Shown: positions 1 through 9,574 of the stretch, in pieces | How the letters are laid out: each line of letters starts with the position of its first letter | How positions within the stretch are numbered: position 1 is the first letter of the stretch | NCBI GenBank assembly: GCA_017302135.1 | Contig: JAFLDZ010000008.1 | Coordinates: 1-64,000, forward strand | Source: Lysobacterales bacterium | Lineage (GTDB): Bacteria > Pseudomonadota > Gammaproteobacteria > Xanthomonadales > Xanthomonadaceae | Reading direction: 5' to 3' | Length of the DNA: 64,000 nt | Made by a program: the position numbers and the translations under genes | Notes under the pieces: model-generated | The model's database searches: none | Told to the model about the DNA's origin: nothing | Seen by the model: the letters and a program-made list of their open reading frames with translations, nothing else

Positions 1-1680
<1,680 letters not shown>

Positions 1681-1724
1681 TCGTGCCGGGTTGGAGCGTG
1701 CTGCATTGATTGTGTTTCGCCCGA

Positions 1725-2282
1725 TCAGCCGTCGCGCAACAGCGCCTTGATCTTTCCGCCGAGCGTCATCAGCTTCATCAACGTCGTCGGTTCCAGCCGC
1801 AGCATTTCGTCGCCCCAGCCCGACAGCGCGTTCATCAGCGCCAGCGTTTCCTTCATTCGTGCGCGCGCGTCGTCGGGCTCGTTCGCGAACGCGTCTTCGG
1901 CAGCCAGCGCCTTCAGCATCGCGACGGTCGGGTCGAACTCGCGCGCCTTGCGTTCGCGGACCACGGTCCGGAACAGCGTCCACACATCCTTCGATGTCTC
2001 GAAATGATCGCGGCGGTCGGCGTGCAGATGCACGATGCGCACCAGATTGAAATTGATCAGCTCGCGCAGGCTGGTGCTGACATTGGAGCGCGCGACCGCC
2101 AGGATCTCGGTGATCTCCTCCGCGTGCATCGGCCGGCCCGTGTAGAACAGCAGGGCATGGATCTGCGCCACGGTGCGGTTCACGCCCCAGCGCGAGCCCA
2201 TTTCGCCCCAGTGCAGGACGAAACGGCGGCTCAGTGGCGACAGCGGATCGGAAGCGGGTTGTGCGGACATGATCGAGGCCAT
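1725..2282 (-). CDS. GbsR/MarR-family transcriptional regulator
   Basis: A 185-residue winged-helix regulator of the GbsR/MarR group. The N-terminal half has the family's WGVNRTVAQIHALL segment, then a helix-turn-helix around residues 55-85 (AEEITEILAVARSNVSTSLR) and a charged wing. The C-terminal half is helical and probably dimerises. It is divergent from the SDR/NDH-2 pair, and the shared intergenic region carries two palindromes suited to a dimeric regulator, so it probably represses that operon and itself (inference). No strong ribosome binding site precedes the first ATG; a second in-frame ATG at 2270 is an equally possible start. The ligand cannot be deduced: GbsR itself senses choline, but most homologues are uncharacterised. 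Confidence 0.85.
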   Translation of the reverse strand: MASIMSAQPASDPLSPLSRRFVLHWGEMGSRWGVNRTVAQIHALLFYTGRPMHAEEITEILAVARSNVSTSLRELINFNLVRIVHLHADRRDHFETSKDVWTLFRTVVRERKAREFDPTVAMLKALAAEDAFANEPDDARARMKETLALMNALSGWGDEMLRLEPTTLMKLMTLGGKIKALLRDG

Positions 2283-2317
2283 CGGTTCGGGCTTGCGGGC
2301 AGTCTGGTTTCGTCATA

Positions 2318-2352
2318 TATTTCTGTCAAGACAGAAATAACTGACACGACAG
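2318..2352. promoter_or_regulatory. Two tandem operator-like palindromes in the divergent promoter
   Basis: TATTTCTGTC-AA-GACAGAAATA at 2318-2339 has perfect 10-bp arms around an AA spacer. A second, weaker site CTGACACGACAG at 2341-2352 matches the core of the first (CTGTCAAGACAG, 2323-2334) at 10 of 12 positions, 18 bp downstream, about two helical turns. They lie between the divergent regulator and the SDR gene, where a dimeric MarR-type protein would block both promoters. Assignment to the adjacent regulator is inference. Confidence 0.7.
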
Positions 2353-2373
2353 TCAAACCTCAAGGAGAGGCGC

Positions 2374-3357
2374 ATGGGCGCTCTCGATGGCGATCCCCCG
2401 GGGCCGGTTCCGGCCTCCGTTCTGGTGCTCGGTGGCGCCGGCTTCATCGGCCGGCATGTGGTCGAAGCGCTCGTTGCCCGTGGCCGACCGGTCATCGTCG
2501 GCACCCGTCATCCGCAGTGGCGATCGCACGAGCATCCCGCGTGGGTCCATCGCGAAGTCCATCTCGACCGCCTGCTCGACGCCGCCTCCTGGGGCGACGC
2601 GTTGCGCGACTGCTCTGCAGTGGTGAACTGCGTCGGCATCCTGCGCGAACGCGGACACGAAACCTATCGCCGCGTGCATCACCACGCGCCCGCCGCGCTC
2701 GCCCAGGCCTGTGCGGCGCGTGGCCTGCGCCTGATCCACGTGTCCGCGCTCGGTCTCGATGCCGATGTCCGCAGCGGTTTCCTGCGCTCGAAGCGCGACG
2801 GCGAAAACGCATTGCGAAACAGCGACGCCGACTGGCACCTCGTGCGGCCGTCGCTGCTCGACGGCGAAGGCGGTTTTGGCGCGCGCTGGATCCGCCGCGT
2901 GGCGCGCTGGCCGGTGCACCCGTTGCCGCCCGCCGCCAGCGGCCGGATGGCGGTGCTGGATGTGCGCGATCTGGGTGAAGCCATCGCCAATCTTGCGCTG
3001 GACGACACGCCGTCGCCGCGCGGAGCGGTCGTCCGCGAGCACGACCTCGGCGGCCTGCAGGCGCGGACGCTCGCTGAGCACCTCGCGGCCATGCGCGCGA
3101 TGCACACGCCGCGTCCGGCGCTGCGTTTCGCGATTCCCGATATCCTCGCGCGCATCGCCGCACATGTCTGCGATCTGTTCCACGTCACGCCGTTTTCGTA
3201 CGGCCACTGGGAACTGCTGCAGCGCGACAACTGTCCGCGCGAGAACCGGTTGCCGATTCTGCTCGGACGCGCGCCGCGCGTCGTGGGCATGCCGGTCATC
3301 ACGACGCCACCGTTGTCGCCTGTCGCGCTGCCGACGGCGTTGAGGTCTTCGCAATGA
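2374..3357 (+). CDS. NAD(P)-binding SDR / NDUFA9-like epimerase-family protein
   Basis: A 327-residue extended/atypical short-chain dehydrogenase. The Rossmann fingerprint GGAGFIGRHV is at about residues 21-30. The middle segment NCVGILRERG followed by a helix and IHVSALGLDAD matches the NDUFA9/YbjT-like (NmrA-type) branch, which often lacks a canonical YxxxK catalytic pair. The start codon follows an AAGGAGAGG ribosome binding site at 2362-2370. The stop overlaps the NDH-2 start by 4 bp (ATGA), so the two are translationally coupled. Pairing with NDH-2 suggests a part in respiratory NADH or quinone metabolism, or assembly of a membrane dehydrogenase. The substrate is unknown. Confidence 0.8.
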   Translation: MGALDGDPPGPVPASVLVLGGAGFIGRHVVEALVARGRPVIVGTRHPQWRSHEHPAWVHREVHLDRLLDAASWGDALRDCSAVVNCVGILRERGHETYRRVHHHAPAALAQACAARGLRLIHVSALGLDADVRSGFLRSKRDGENALRNSDADWHLVRPSLLDGEGGFGARWIRRVARWPVHPLPPAASGRMAVLDVRDLGEAIANLALDDTPSPRGAVVREHDLGGLQARTLAEHLAAMRAMHTPRPALRFAIPDILARIAAHVCDLFHVTPFSYGHWELLQRDNCPRENRLPILLGRAPRVVGMPVITTPPLSPVALPTALRSSQ

Positions 3358-4607
3358 CCGAAGCCCGACACATCGTCATCGTCGGCGGCGGGTTCGCCGG
3401 ACTGTGGGCAGCGCGCGCGCTGGCCAAGGCGCCTGTCCGCATCACGCTGCTCGATCGCGGCAATCATCATCTGTTCCAGCCGCTGCTGTATCAGGTCGCG
3501 ACCGCAGGTCTGTCGGCGCCGAACATCGCCGCGCCGCTGCGACATATTCTGCGACGGCAGAAGAACGTTACCGTGCTGCTCGGCGAAGTCGCGAACCTCT
3601 CGCCGGACGAAAAGCGCGTGCTGCTCGGCGATGGCCGCACGCTCGACTACGACCATCTATTGCTCGCCAGCGGCGCCACGCATGCGTATTTCGGCCACGA
3701 CGAGTGGGCGCCGCACGCGCCCGGATTGAAGACGCTCGACGATGCGCTGGAGATCCGCCACCGGATCCTGACCGCGTTCGAGCGCGCCGAGGCCGAAGAC
3801 GACGAAGCCAAGCGTGCGGCGTGGCTGACGTTCGCGATCGTCGGCGGCGGGCCGACCGGGGTCGAACTCGCCGGCACGCTCGCGGAAATCGCGCGGCACA
3901 CGCTGCACGGCGAATTCCGTCGCGCCGATCCACGCAAAGCCCGCGTGCTGCTGCTCGAAGCCGGACCGCGCGTGCTGTCGAGTTTTCCGGAGTCGCTGTC
4001 GGCGAAAGCGCGCAGCCAGTTGGAAACCCTGGGCGTGGAGATCCGCACCGGGGTGCCGGTCGCGCAGATCGACAGCGAGGGCGTGCAGCTCGGCGACGTG
4101 CGCATCGCCGCGCGCACCGTGCTGTGGGCCGCTGGCGTCGCGGCATCGCCGCTGGCGCGCGATCTCGGCGTGCCGCTGGATCGCGCCGGTCGCGTCATCG
4201 TCATGCCCGATCTCAGCGTGCCGGGGCATCCACAGATTTTCGTCGCCGGCGATCTCGCATCGATACAGCACGAAGGCAAGCCGGTGCCCGGCGTCGCGCC
4301 CGCCGCGAAGCAGATGGGCCGCCACGTCGCGCGGGCGATCCGCGCGCGCCTTCAGGACCGTGCGACACCGCCGTTTCGTTATCGCGATTTCGGCAATCTC
4401 GCCACCATCGGTCGCATGGCGGCGGTGGTCGATGTGCATGGTCTGCGGCTGTCCGGACTGCTCGCCTGGTGGTTCTGGCTGGCCGCGCACGTGTTCTTCC
4501 TGATCGGCTTCCGCAACCGCATGGTCGTGTTGATCGACTGGGCGCAGGCGTACTGGAGCTATCAGCGCAGTGCGCGGATCATTCTCGGCAAGGACCGCGC
4601 GCAGTAG
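3354..4607 (+). CDS. ndh: Type II NADH:quinone oxidoreductase (NDH-2-like)
   Basis: A 417-residue two-dinucleotide-binding flavoprotein that passes electrons from NADH to quinone without pumping protons. The FAD site IVGGGFAGLWAARAL is at the N-terminus, and the second Rossmann motif IVGGGPTGVELAG lies near residue 165. The NDH-2 signature FQPLLYQVATAGL near residue 40 and the FAD-contacting IFVAGDLA near 295 are present. A C-terminal hydrophobic helix (GLLAWWFWLAAHVFFLIGF) would attach it to the membrane, as in the Ndh/Nde family. It overlaps the upstream SDR gene by 4 bp and is probably controlled by the divergent GbsR-type regulator. NDH-2 fits well with the bd and cbb3 oxidases elsewhere in the window. 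Confidence 0.88.
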   Translation: MTEARHIVIVGGGFAGLWAARALAKAPVRITLLDRGNHHLFQPLLYQVATAGLSAPNIAAPLRHILRRQKNVTVLLGEVANLSPDEKRVLLGDGRTLDYDHLLLASGATHAYFGHDEWAPHAPGLKTLDDALEIRHRILTAFERAEAEDDEAKRAAWLTFAIVGGGPTGVELAGTLAEIARHTLHGEFRRADPRKARVLLLEAGPRVLSSFPESLSAKARSQLETLGVEIRTGVPVAQIDSEGVQLGDVRIAARTVLWAAGVAASPLARDLGVPLDRAGRVIVMPDLSVPGHPQIFVAGDLASIQHEGKPVPGVAPAAKQMGRHVARAIRARLQDRATPPFRYRDFGNLATIGRMAAVVDVHGLRLSGLLAWWFWLAAHVFFLIGFRNRMVVLIDWAQAYWSYQRSARIILGKDRAQ

Positions 4608-4622
4608 CGGAATGCCTGCGGA

Positions 4623-5090
4623 TCACGCGCGTTCGACGCGACAGGCGTAGCAGCCGGGCAGTGCGTAGTGCGCATGCAGGTAGGCGATGCGGTCGATCGC
4701 GAAGAGTCGCGCGATCGCCGCTTCGAGTTCCACGCCCGGCACCACTTCCGCCGAGCGCATCATGCCTTTGCCATCGTAGCCGCGCAGCGACAGCATGCGT
4801 CGGCGCAACAGTTCCGGAATCTCATCGGTCTCAGGCAGCGCCTGCGCCGCGTTCTCGCGCACATAGACCGGTCCGGAAGCGCGGTAGGGCGTATTCACGC
4901 GATGATGTTCGTAAGGCAGCAACAGCAGGCGTTCGCCCTCGACCGCATCCTGCAGACTGACGCGGCAGGGAAAGCCGCCGCTGGCATCGGCCACAACGCG
5001 CCGGCCATCGCGGGCGCGCAGTTCGTCGTCGGAGAGGGCGAACAATGGCTTGAAAGCTTCTTCAGGCAGGGCGTGGATCTGGAAGTTCAT
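4623..5090 (-). CDS. DUF1203 domain-containing protein
   Basis: A 155-residue cytoplasmic protein recognised as the DUF1203 family by its opening (IHALPEEAFKPLFALSDDEL), the central LLLPYEHHRVNTPYRASGPV segment and the ending HAHYALPGCYACRVERA. The function of the family is not established. The start at 5090 is preferred over an in-frame ATG 27 bp further upstream because GGAG sits 7 bases before it. No signal peptide or membrane segment is visible. It is convergent with the NDH-2 gene, and 72 bp separate its start from the stop of the next gene on the same strand. Confidence 0.78.
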   Translation of the reverse strand: MNFQIHALPEEAFKPLFALSDDELRARDGRRVVADASGGFPCRVSLQDAVEGERLLLLPYEHHRVNTPYRASGPVYVRENAAQALPETDEIPELLRRRMLSLRGYDGKGMMRSAEVVPGVELEAAIARLFAIDRIAYLHAHYALPGCYACRVERA

Positions 5091-5162
5091 GGATGTGCTC
5101 CGTATGTGGGAGCGCATCGTCGCGCAGCGATCGTCCAGGGAATATCCGGATCCTGCGGTCCG

Positions 5163-5930
5163 TCAGCCTGTTTTGGGCTGGGTCGCTGGTTTCGAAGCTT
5201 TCTTCGGTTTCACGCGGACGTGCACAGTGAGTCCGTCTCGTCGTAATTCGAACAGCTCCGAAGCCTCGATCAAAGCGCTCAGTTTCGCGTAGCCATAATT
5301 CCGCTGATCGAAAGATGCCCGGTTGGTGATGTATTGGCCGACGGCCCCCAGTGAAGACCAGCCGCCATCTTCCTTTTCCGCATCGACCGCTTCGCGTAGA
5401 AGATTGACCAGTTTCGTGTCCTGACGCAGTTTCGCAGTTGGCATCGGCGGTGTAGGTACGGAGGCATCAGTGTTCTCCCCTGCGGGCTTGGTGCCCGCAG
5501 GCTGTTCGTCGATGTAGAGGAACGTCGAACAGGCGTTGACGAACGGTTCCGGCGTCTTCTTCTCGCCGAACCCGAACACACGCATGTTCTGCGCGCGCAT
5601 CCGCATCGCCAGCGGGGTGAAATCGGCGTCGCTGGAAACGATCGCGAAGGCGTCGAAACGGCCACTGTGCAGCAGATCCATGGCATCGACCACCATCGCC
5701 ATATCCGAAGCATTCTTGCCGGTGCTGTAGGCGAACTGCTGGATCGGCTGGATGGCGTTGGGATGCAGTGCCAGCTCCCACCGTTGCAGGTTCCGACTTT
5801 TCCAGTCGCCGTACGCACGGCGCACGTTGGCGATACCGTGTCGGGCGAGTTCGGCCAGCACGACATCGATCTTCGCGGCCGGCGCATTGTCGGCGTCGAT
5901 CAACAGTGCGATCCGCATCCGGTCGTCCAT
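5163..5930 (-). CDS. NYN domain RNase-like protein with C-terminal OST-HTH (LOTUS) domain
   Basis: A 255-residue protein of the LabA/DUF88 group. The NYN (PIN-like) domain fills about residues 1-150 with its acidic metal-site residues visible: IDADN near residue 11, SDMAMVVDAMD near 75-85 and SSDADFTPL near 100. A linker rich in Pro, Thr and Ala follows, then an OST-HTH/LOTUS domain at about 170-240 (TKLVNLLREAVDAEKEDGGW...YGYAKLSALIEASELFEL) and a basic tail. In known proteins NYN domains cleave RNA and LOTUS domains bind RNA or partner proteins. A role in RNA processing or decay is therefore inferred; the substrate is unknown. It stands alone with its own orientation block. Confidence 0.85.
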   Translation of the reverse strand: MDDRMRIALLIDADNAPAAKIDVVLAELARHGIANVRRAYGDWKSRNLQRWELALHPNAIQPIQQFAYSTGKNASDMAMVVDAMDLLHSGRFDAFAIVSSDADFTPLAMRMRAQNMRVFGFGEKKTPEPFVNACSTFLYIDEQPAGTKPAGENTDASVPTPPMPTAKLRQDTKLVNLLREAVDAEKEDGGWSSLGAVGQYITNRASFDQRNYGYAKLSALIEASELFELRRDGLTVHVRVKPKKASKPATQPKTG

Positions 5931-5995
5931 CGTGCTATTCCTCGTTGCAATCGGACAAGCCTAGACCTGCCGGCATCATCGTGTCCATCGCGAAA

Positions 5996-6017
5996 ACGGC
6001 CCGGTTGCCCGGGCCGT
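5996..6017 (-). terminator. Intrinsic terminator of the small secreted protein gene
   Basis: ACGGCCCGG-TTGC-CCGGGCCGT forms a perfect 9-bp stem with a 4-base loop. On the minus strand it is followed by TTTT, 28 bases downstream of the stop at 6045. A near-identical copy terminates rpoH at 6576-6597. Confidence 0.8.
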
Positions 6018-6044
6018 CCAACATCGCCAATCCCCGGGGTGGGA

Positions 6045-6467
6045 TCAATTCCAACCGTCTTCGAAATATGCGGTCGCAACGACGGTTTTGCTGGCTGCAG
6101 TCTGGTTGTCGATCACCGTGACACGCATGGTCTTGCTGCGGCCGACCCGGATCGAACGGAAGCACGCGCTGTCCCCGGTGGCGCAGACGCCTACCTGGCC
6201 TGTGCTCAGATCGGTCCAATAGAACGTGTAACTGCCCGACGTCAGTCCGACGACTTCGAAAATCGCCTGACTGGGATTGCTCGCAGTCCACGGCGTCCAG
6301 TAGCTGACGCACTCGTCGATGCTGGCGTAATCCCAGGCATTGGTGTCGACGTAGCAACTCAGCTGTGCGTTGGAGACATCGCCGGCATGTGCGGGAGCGG
6401 CGGTTCCCAGCGACGCGAGTGCGAGCAGGGCGGTGGCGGATGTCGAGAACAGGATCTTGCGGTTCAT
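6045..6467 (-). CDS. Small secreted protein of unknown function with four cysteines
   Basis: A 140-residue protein with a classical signal peptide: MNRK, then a hydrophobic stretch and an AHA cleavage site before GDVSNAQ at about residue 29. The mature part (about 112 residues) contains four cysteines (LSCYVD, DECVSY, VGVCAT, SACFRS), consistent with two disulfides, and many Thr, Ser, Tyr and Trp residues. The C-terminal half (KTMRVTVIDNQTAASKTVVATAYFEDGWN) reads like a beta-strand pattern. It is monocistronic with its own terminator. No family is recognised. A secreted beta-sandwich protein, possibly an inhibitor or envelope component, is only a guess. Confidence 0.75.
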   Translation of the reverse strand: MNRKILFSTSATALLALASLGTAAPAHAGDVSNAQLSCYVDTNAWDYASIDECVSYWTPWTASNPSQAIFEVVGLTSGSYTFYWTDLSTGQVGVCATGDSACFRSIRVGRSKTMRVTVIDNQTAASKTVVATAYFEDGWN

Positions 6468-6575
6468 GAACTACCTCCGTTGTAGTCGTATGGATGCATG
6501 CCCGCCTCCGATGACGGGCATCGAGACTATGCGCTTGTCCGCGCGGGCGGATTGAGACTTACTGCACAAACGAAA

Positions 6576-6597
6576 ACGGCCCGGTTGCCCGGGCCGT
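6576..6597 (-). terminator. Intrinsic terminator of rpoH
   Basis: Same 22-base hairpin as at 5996-6017, stem ACGGCCCGG with loop TTGC, here 28 bases after the rpoH stop. On the minus strand it runs into GTTTTCGTTTG. Confidence 0.82.
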
Positions 6598-6624
6598 TCG
6601 TACTTGCATCGCCAGCGACCTGGA

Positions 6625-7503
6625 TCAGGCCGCGAACAGCGCCTTCATCTTCTTCAGCGCATTGGCTTCGATCTGGCGGATACGCTCGGCGGAAACGCCG
6701 TATTCGTCGGCCAGCTCCTGCAGCGTGATCTTGCTGTCGTCGTCCAGCCAGCGGCGCTTGACGATATCGCGCGAGCGGGCGTCGAGCTTGGCCAAGCCGG
6801 TGCGCAGCAGGTCGAGTTGATCCGATTCGCTGTCGGCGCTTTCGTAGGTCTGCGCCGGATCCTGTCCTTCCGCCATCAGATAAGCCACGGGTGCCGGGGG
6901 ACCATGGTCCTCGTCGACATCGTCAGGCGCATCGAAGCCGATGTCGCGACCGGAAAGACGCGATTCCATCTCCAGCACTTCGCGCTCGGACACGTTGAGG
7001 TCCTTGGCGACCGCGCGCACTTCCTCGGCGTTGAGCCAACCCAGACGGGTCTTGCTGCGACGGAGGTTGAAGAACAGTTTGCGCTGGGCCTTGGTGGTCG
7101 CGACCTTCACGATGCGCCAGTTCTTGATGATGAACTCGTGCATCTCGGCGCGGATCCAGTGCACCGCGAACGACACCAGGCGCACGCCGACGTCCGGATC
7201 GAAGCGCTTCACGGCCTTCATCAGGCCGATATTGCCTTCCTGGATCAGGTCGGCCAGTTGCAGGCCGTAGCCGTTGTAGCCACGTGCGACGTGGACGACG
7301 AAACGCAGATGCGAGAGCACCAGTTCGCGTGCGGCGTCCAAGTCGTCCTGGCCGTGGAAACGGCGGGCGAGCGCCTGCTCGTCTTCGGCGGAGAGGACCG
7401 GAATCTGGTGGACCGCGCCGACATAGGCTTCGAGCGAACCCAACGCGCTCGGGATCGGCAGGCTGTTCGGAATCAGGGCTGTGCTGGCAGTGGTCTGGTT
7501 CAT
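6625..7503 (-). CDS. rpoH: RNA polymerase heat-shock sigma factor RpoH (sigma-32)
   Basis: A 292-residue sigma factor directing polymerase to heat-shock promoters. Region 2 carries [19 protein letters not shown] and [10 protein letters not shown], followed directly by the RpoH box (QRKLFFNLR) diagnostic of sigma-32. Region 4 ends with the helix-turn-helix [20 protein letters not shown]. The frame is open to 7623, but the start at 7503 (MNQTTAST) is chosen because it matches the usual length and N-terminus of xanthomonad RpoH, and because the longer version would translate through a CIRCE element at 7515-7541. No strong Shine-Dalgarno sequence is visible. Control by HrcA through CIRCE is inferred. 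The RpoH-dependent protease genes hslVU are also in this window. Confidence 0.96.
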   Translation of the reverse strand: MNQTTASTALIPNSLPIPSALGSLEAYVGAVHQIPVLSAEDEQALARRFHGQDDLDAARELVLSHLRFVVHVARGYNGYGLQLADLIQEGNIGLMKAVKRFDPDVGVRLVSFAVHWIRAEMHEFIIKNWRIVKVATTKAQRKLFFNLRRSKTRLGWLNAEEVRAVAKDLNVSEREVLEMESRLSGRDIGFDAPDDVDEDHGPPAPVAYLMAEGQDPAQTYESADSESDQLDLLRTGLAKLDARSRDIVKRRWLDDDSKITLQELADEYGVSAERIRQIEANALKKMKALFAA

Positions 7504-7514
7504 AGGATTCGATA

Positions 7515-7541
7515 TTAGCAGTCGGCCGGTTGGAGTGCTAA
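7515..7541. promoter_or_regulatory. CIRCE element (HrcA operator) upstream of rpoH
   Basis: TTAGCAGTC (7515-7523), nine bases, then GAGTGCTAA (7533-7541). The CIRCE consensus is TTAGCACTC-N9-GAGTGCTAA, so 17 of 18 arm positions match with exact spacing. It ends 11 bases before the rpoH start codon, a usual position for CIRCE in leader DNA or RNA. HrcA binding here would couple sigma-32 supply to GroE-dependent HrcA activity. Confidence 0.85.
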
Positions 7542-7837
7542 ACCCGGAAAAGGTTCCCAGCGTTCTGTTCATGGAACGAACGGCGGGCGCAATCCGTTGA
7601 AGCGTCCAAGCATCGCAATGCAAAAACGCTGTTACGGTCCAAATCGGGCCAAACCGCGCCTACAGCACCCGCGACGATCTTTGTAGACCGGTCGGTCGCC
7701 TGTGCTCAAGCCCCATTGGTCACCCCGACGGGTAGCGCCGGGATGCGGGCGCGGCAAAGCGCCTGCACTGCCCGATTTAAGGCGCACTTAAGGTTGTGGG
7801 CAGACGGTGATGGTTTGGCTGACAAGGAGACATCGCG
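7542..7837. other. Intergenic region between rpoH and the cytochrome c peroxidase gene
   Basis: About 300 bases of divergent promoter DNA. On the minus strand GGGAACCTTTT near 7547-7557 loosely resembles a sigma-E -35 element for rpoH, but no convincing -10 was found. On the plus strand AAGGAGA lies just before the peroxidase start. No gene or clear hairpin was seen. Confidence 0.4.
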
Positions 7838-8962
7838 ATGAAGACGCACGCTTTGACCTGGAGTCTGCTGGCGATGGCCCTGGGCGCGGCAGGTTGCCAG
7901 CGCGAAGCGGCTCAGGCGCCGGCTGCCGACACCGCCGCGACCGCACCAGCGGCCGAGTCCGCGCCCGCAGCGGCCGGGCCGGCCGCCGATCCTGCTTTGC
8001 TGACCCAGGCGCAGGCGCTGTTCAAGCCGATCCCCGACCAGGCCCCGGCGCTGCCCGGCAACCCGGTTACCGCGGACAAGGTCGCGCTCGGCAAGATGCT
8101 GTTTTTCGACGGCCGCCTGTCGGCCAGCGGCGTGATCAGCTGCAACTCCTGCCACAACCTCGGGATGGGCGGGATCGACGGCGTGCCGACCTCGATCGGG
8201 CACGGCTTCCAGAAAGGCCCGCGCAACGCGCCGACGGTTTACAACGCCGTGTTCAACATCGCCCAGTTCTGGGATGGCCGCGCGGAAGACCTGAAGGCGC
8301 AGGCCAAGGGCCCGGTGCAGGCCGGCGTGGAAATGAACAACACACCGGCGGCGGTCGAGGCCACGCTCAACTCGATGCCGGGTTACGTGAAGGCGTTCGA
8401 GCTGGCCTTCCCGGGCGAAGCCAAGGCCGTGAATTTCGACAACATGGCCAAGGCGATCGAAGCGTTCGAGACCACATTGATCACGCCCGGTGCGCCGTTC
8501 GACGCATTTCTCAAAGGCGATGCGCGCGCGCTCACCGCGGATCAGCAGACCGGCCTGAAATTGTTCATGGAGAAAGGCTGCGCCAGCTGCCACAACGGCA
8601 TCAACCTCGGCGGCCAGGCTTACTTCCCGTTCGGCGTGGTCCGCAAACCGTCCGACGACGTGCGTCCGACCGGCGATGTCGGCCGGTTGACGGTGACGAA
8701 ATCGAAAGCCGATGAATATTCCTTCCGCGCCGCGCCGCTGCGCAACGTCGCCGCGACTGCGCCGTATTTCCACTCCGGCAAGGTCTGGAAGCTGCAGGAC
8801 GCGGTGACGATCATGGGCGACGCGCAGCTCGGCGCCACGCTGTCGCCGGACGAAGCGGAAAAAATCCATCTGTTCCTGCATTCGCTGACCGCGCCGATTC
8901 CCGATGTGCGGTATCCGGAACTGCCCGAACGCAGCGATACGACGCCACAACCTGCGGGTTGA
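7838..8962 (+). CDS. Di-haem cytochrome c peroxidase (CcpA/MauG family), lipoprotein
   Basis: A 374-residue periplasmic protein that would reduce hydrogen peroxide with electrons from c-type cytochromes. The N-terminus is a lipoprotein signal ending ALGAAGC with Cys20, then a low-complexity Ala/Pro linker to about residue 50. Two haem sites are visible: CNSCH near residue 105 and CASCH near residue 248. Both are in the family arrangement, with GKMLFFDGRLS before the first and APYFHSGKVWKL near the C-terminus. A clear AAGGAGA ribosome binding site precedes the start. A strong terminator follows 45 bases after the stop, so the gene is probably monocistronic. Its role is peroxide defence or a peroxide-linked respiratory branch. 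Confidence 0.93.
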   Translation: MKTHALTWSLLAMALGAAGCQREAAQAPAADTAATAPAAESAPAAAGPAADPALLTQAQALFKPIPDQAPALPGNPVTADKVALGKMLFFDGRLSASGVISCNSCHNLGMGGIDGVPTSIGHGFQKGPRNAPTVYNAVFNIAQFWDGRAEDLKAQAKGPVQAGVEMNNTPAAVEATLNSMPGYVKAFELAFPGEAKAVNFDNMAKAIEAFETTLITPGAPFDAFLKGDARALTADQQTGLKLFMEKGCASCHNGINLGGQAYFPFGVVRKPSDDVRPTGDVGRLTVTKSKADEYSFRAAPLRNVAATAPYFHSGKVWKLQDAVTIMGDAQLGATLSPDEAEKIHLFLHSLTAPIPDVRYPELPERSDTTPQPAG

Positions 8963-9006
8963 TCGCGCCGATGTGATCGTGACGGTTTGACCGCGACTGT
9001 CGACAA

Positions 9007-9042
9007 GAACGCCCGCGATGCCTTGGCGCATCGCGGGCGTTC
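9007..9042 (+). terminator. Strong hairpin after the cytochrome c peroxidase gene
   Basis: GAACGCCCGCGATGC and GCATCGCGGGCGTTC form a perfect 15-bp stem with a 6-base loop (9022-9027). The following tract is weak (GCGTTTCG), so termination may be partial or assisted. Confidence 0.75.
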
Positions 9043-9160
9043 GCGTTTCGAAACATGCGTTAGCGGCGCAGGAGGCATCTGCGGAATCGCCGCAGCGTAA
9101 GGCGCGCTTAAGCATCGACGCGCATCGTGGCCGCATCTCCCACGGAAACAGGTGTTTTCG

Positions 9161-9574
9161 ATGCGAATCCTCTGCTGGTCCATCGCGCTCTGCCTGCCGT
9201 TCGCCGCGCAGGCGCAATCCCTCGTTCAACTGCAGGCCGGATATGCGAAACAGGCAGTCCAGGACGACTCGTCGTTCAAGAGCTTCTCGGCTGCGCGTGG
9301 ACAACGTTTCTTCCTGTCGAAGCACGGCAACGATTGGAGCTGCGCCAGCTGCCATACGTCGGACCCGACCCGCAGCGGGAAGCATGACGTGACCGGGCGC
9401 GCGATTCAGCCGATGGCACCGGCGGCCAATCCGAAGCGCTTCACCGATGCGGCGAAAGCCGAGAAATGGTTCCGACGCAATTGCCGCGATGTGGTCGGTC
9501 GCGAATGCAGCGCGCTGGAGAAAGGCGATGTGCTCGCCTGGCTCGGCAGTCTGCGTGCGGGAGGTGTGCGATGA
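9161..9574 (+). CDS. DUF1924 monohaem cytochrome c (SHP-like)
   Basis: A 137-residue exported protein: signal peptide MRILCWSIALCLPFAAQAQ, then a single haem-binding CASCH near residue 63. The flanking FFLSKHGNDWS and SDPTRSGKHDVTGR segments are the DUF1924 signature. DUF1924 proteins resemble the sphaeroides haem protein SHP, a high-spin cytochrome that can bind oxygen or NO and is typically encoded beside a di-haem cytochrome and a cytochrome b. That arrangement is exactly what follows here. The ATG at 9161 is chosen over an upstream GTG (9152) because it gives a standard signal peptide. The stop overlaps the next start by 4 bp. Confidence 0.87.
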   Translation: MRILCWSIALCLPFAAQAQSLVQLQAGYAKQAVQDDSSFKSFSAARGQRFFLSKHGNDWSCASCHTSDPTRSGKHDVTGRAIQPMAPAANPKRFTDAAKAEKWFRRNCRDVVGRECSALEKGDVLAWLGSLRAGGVR

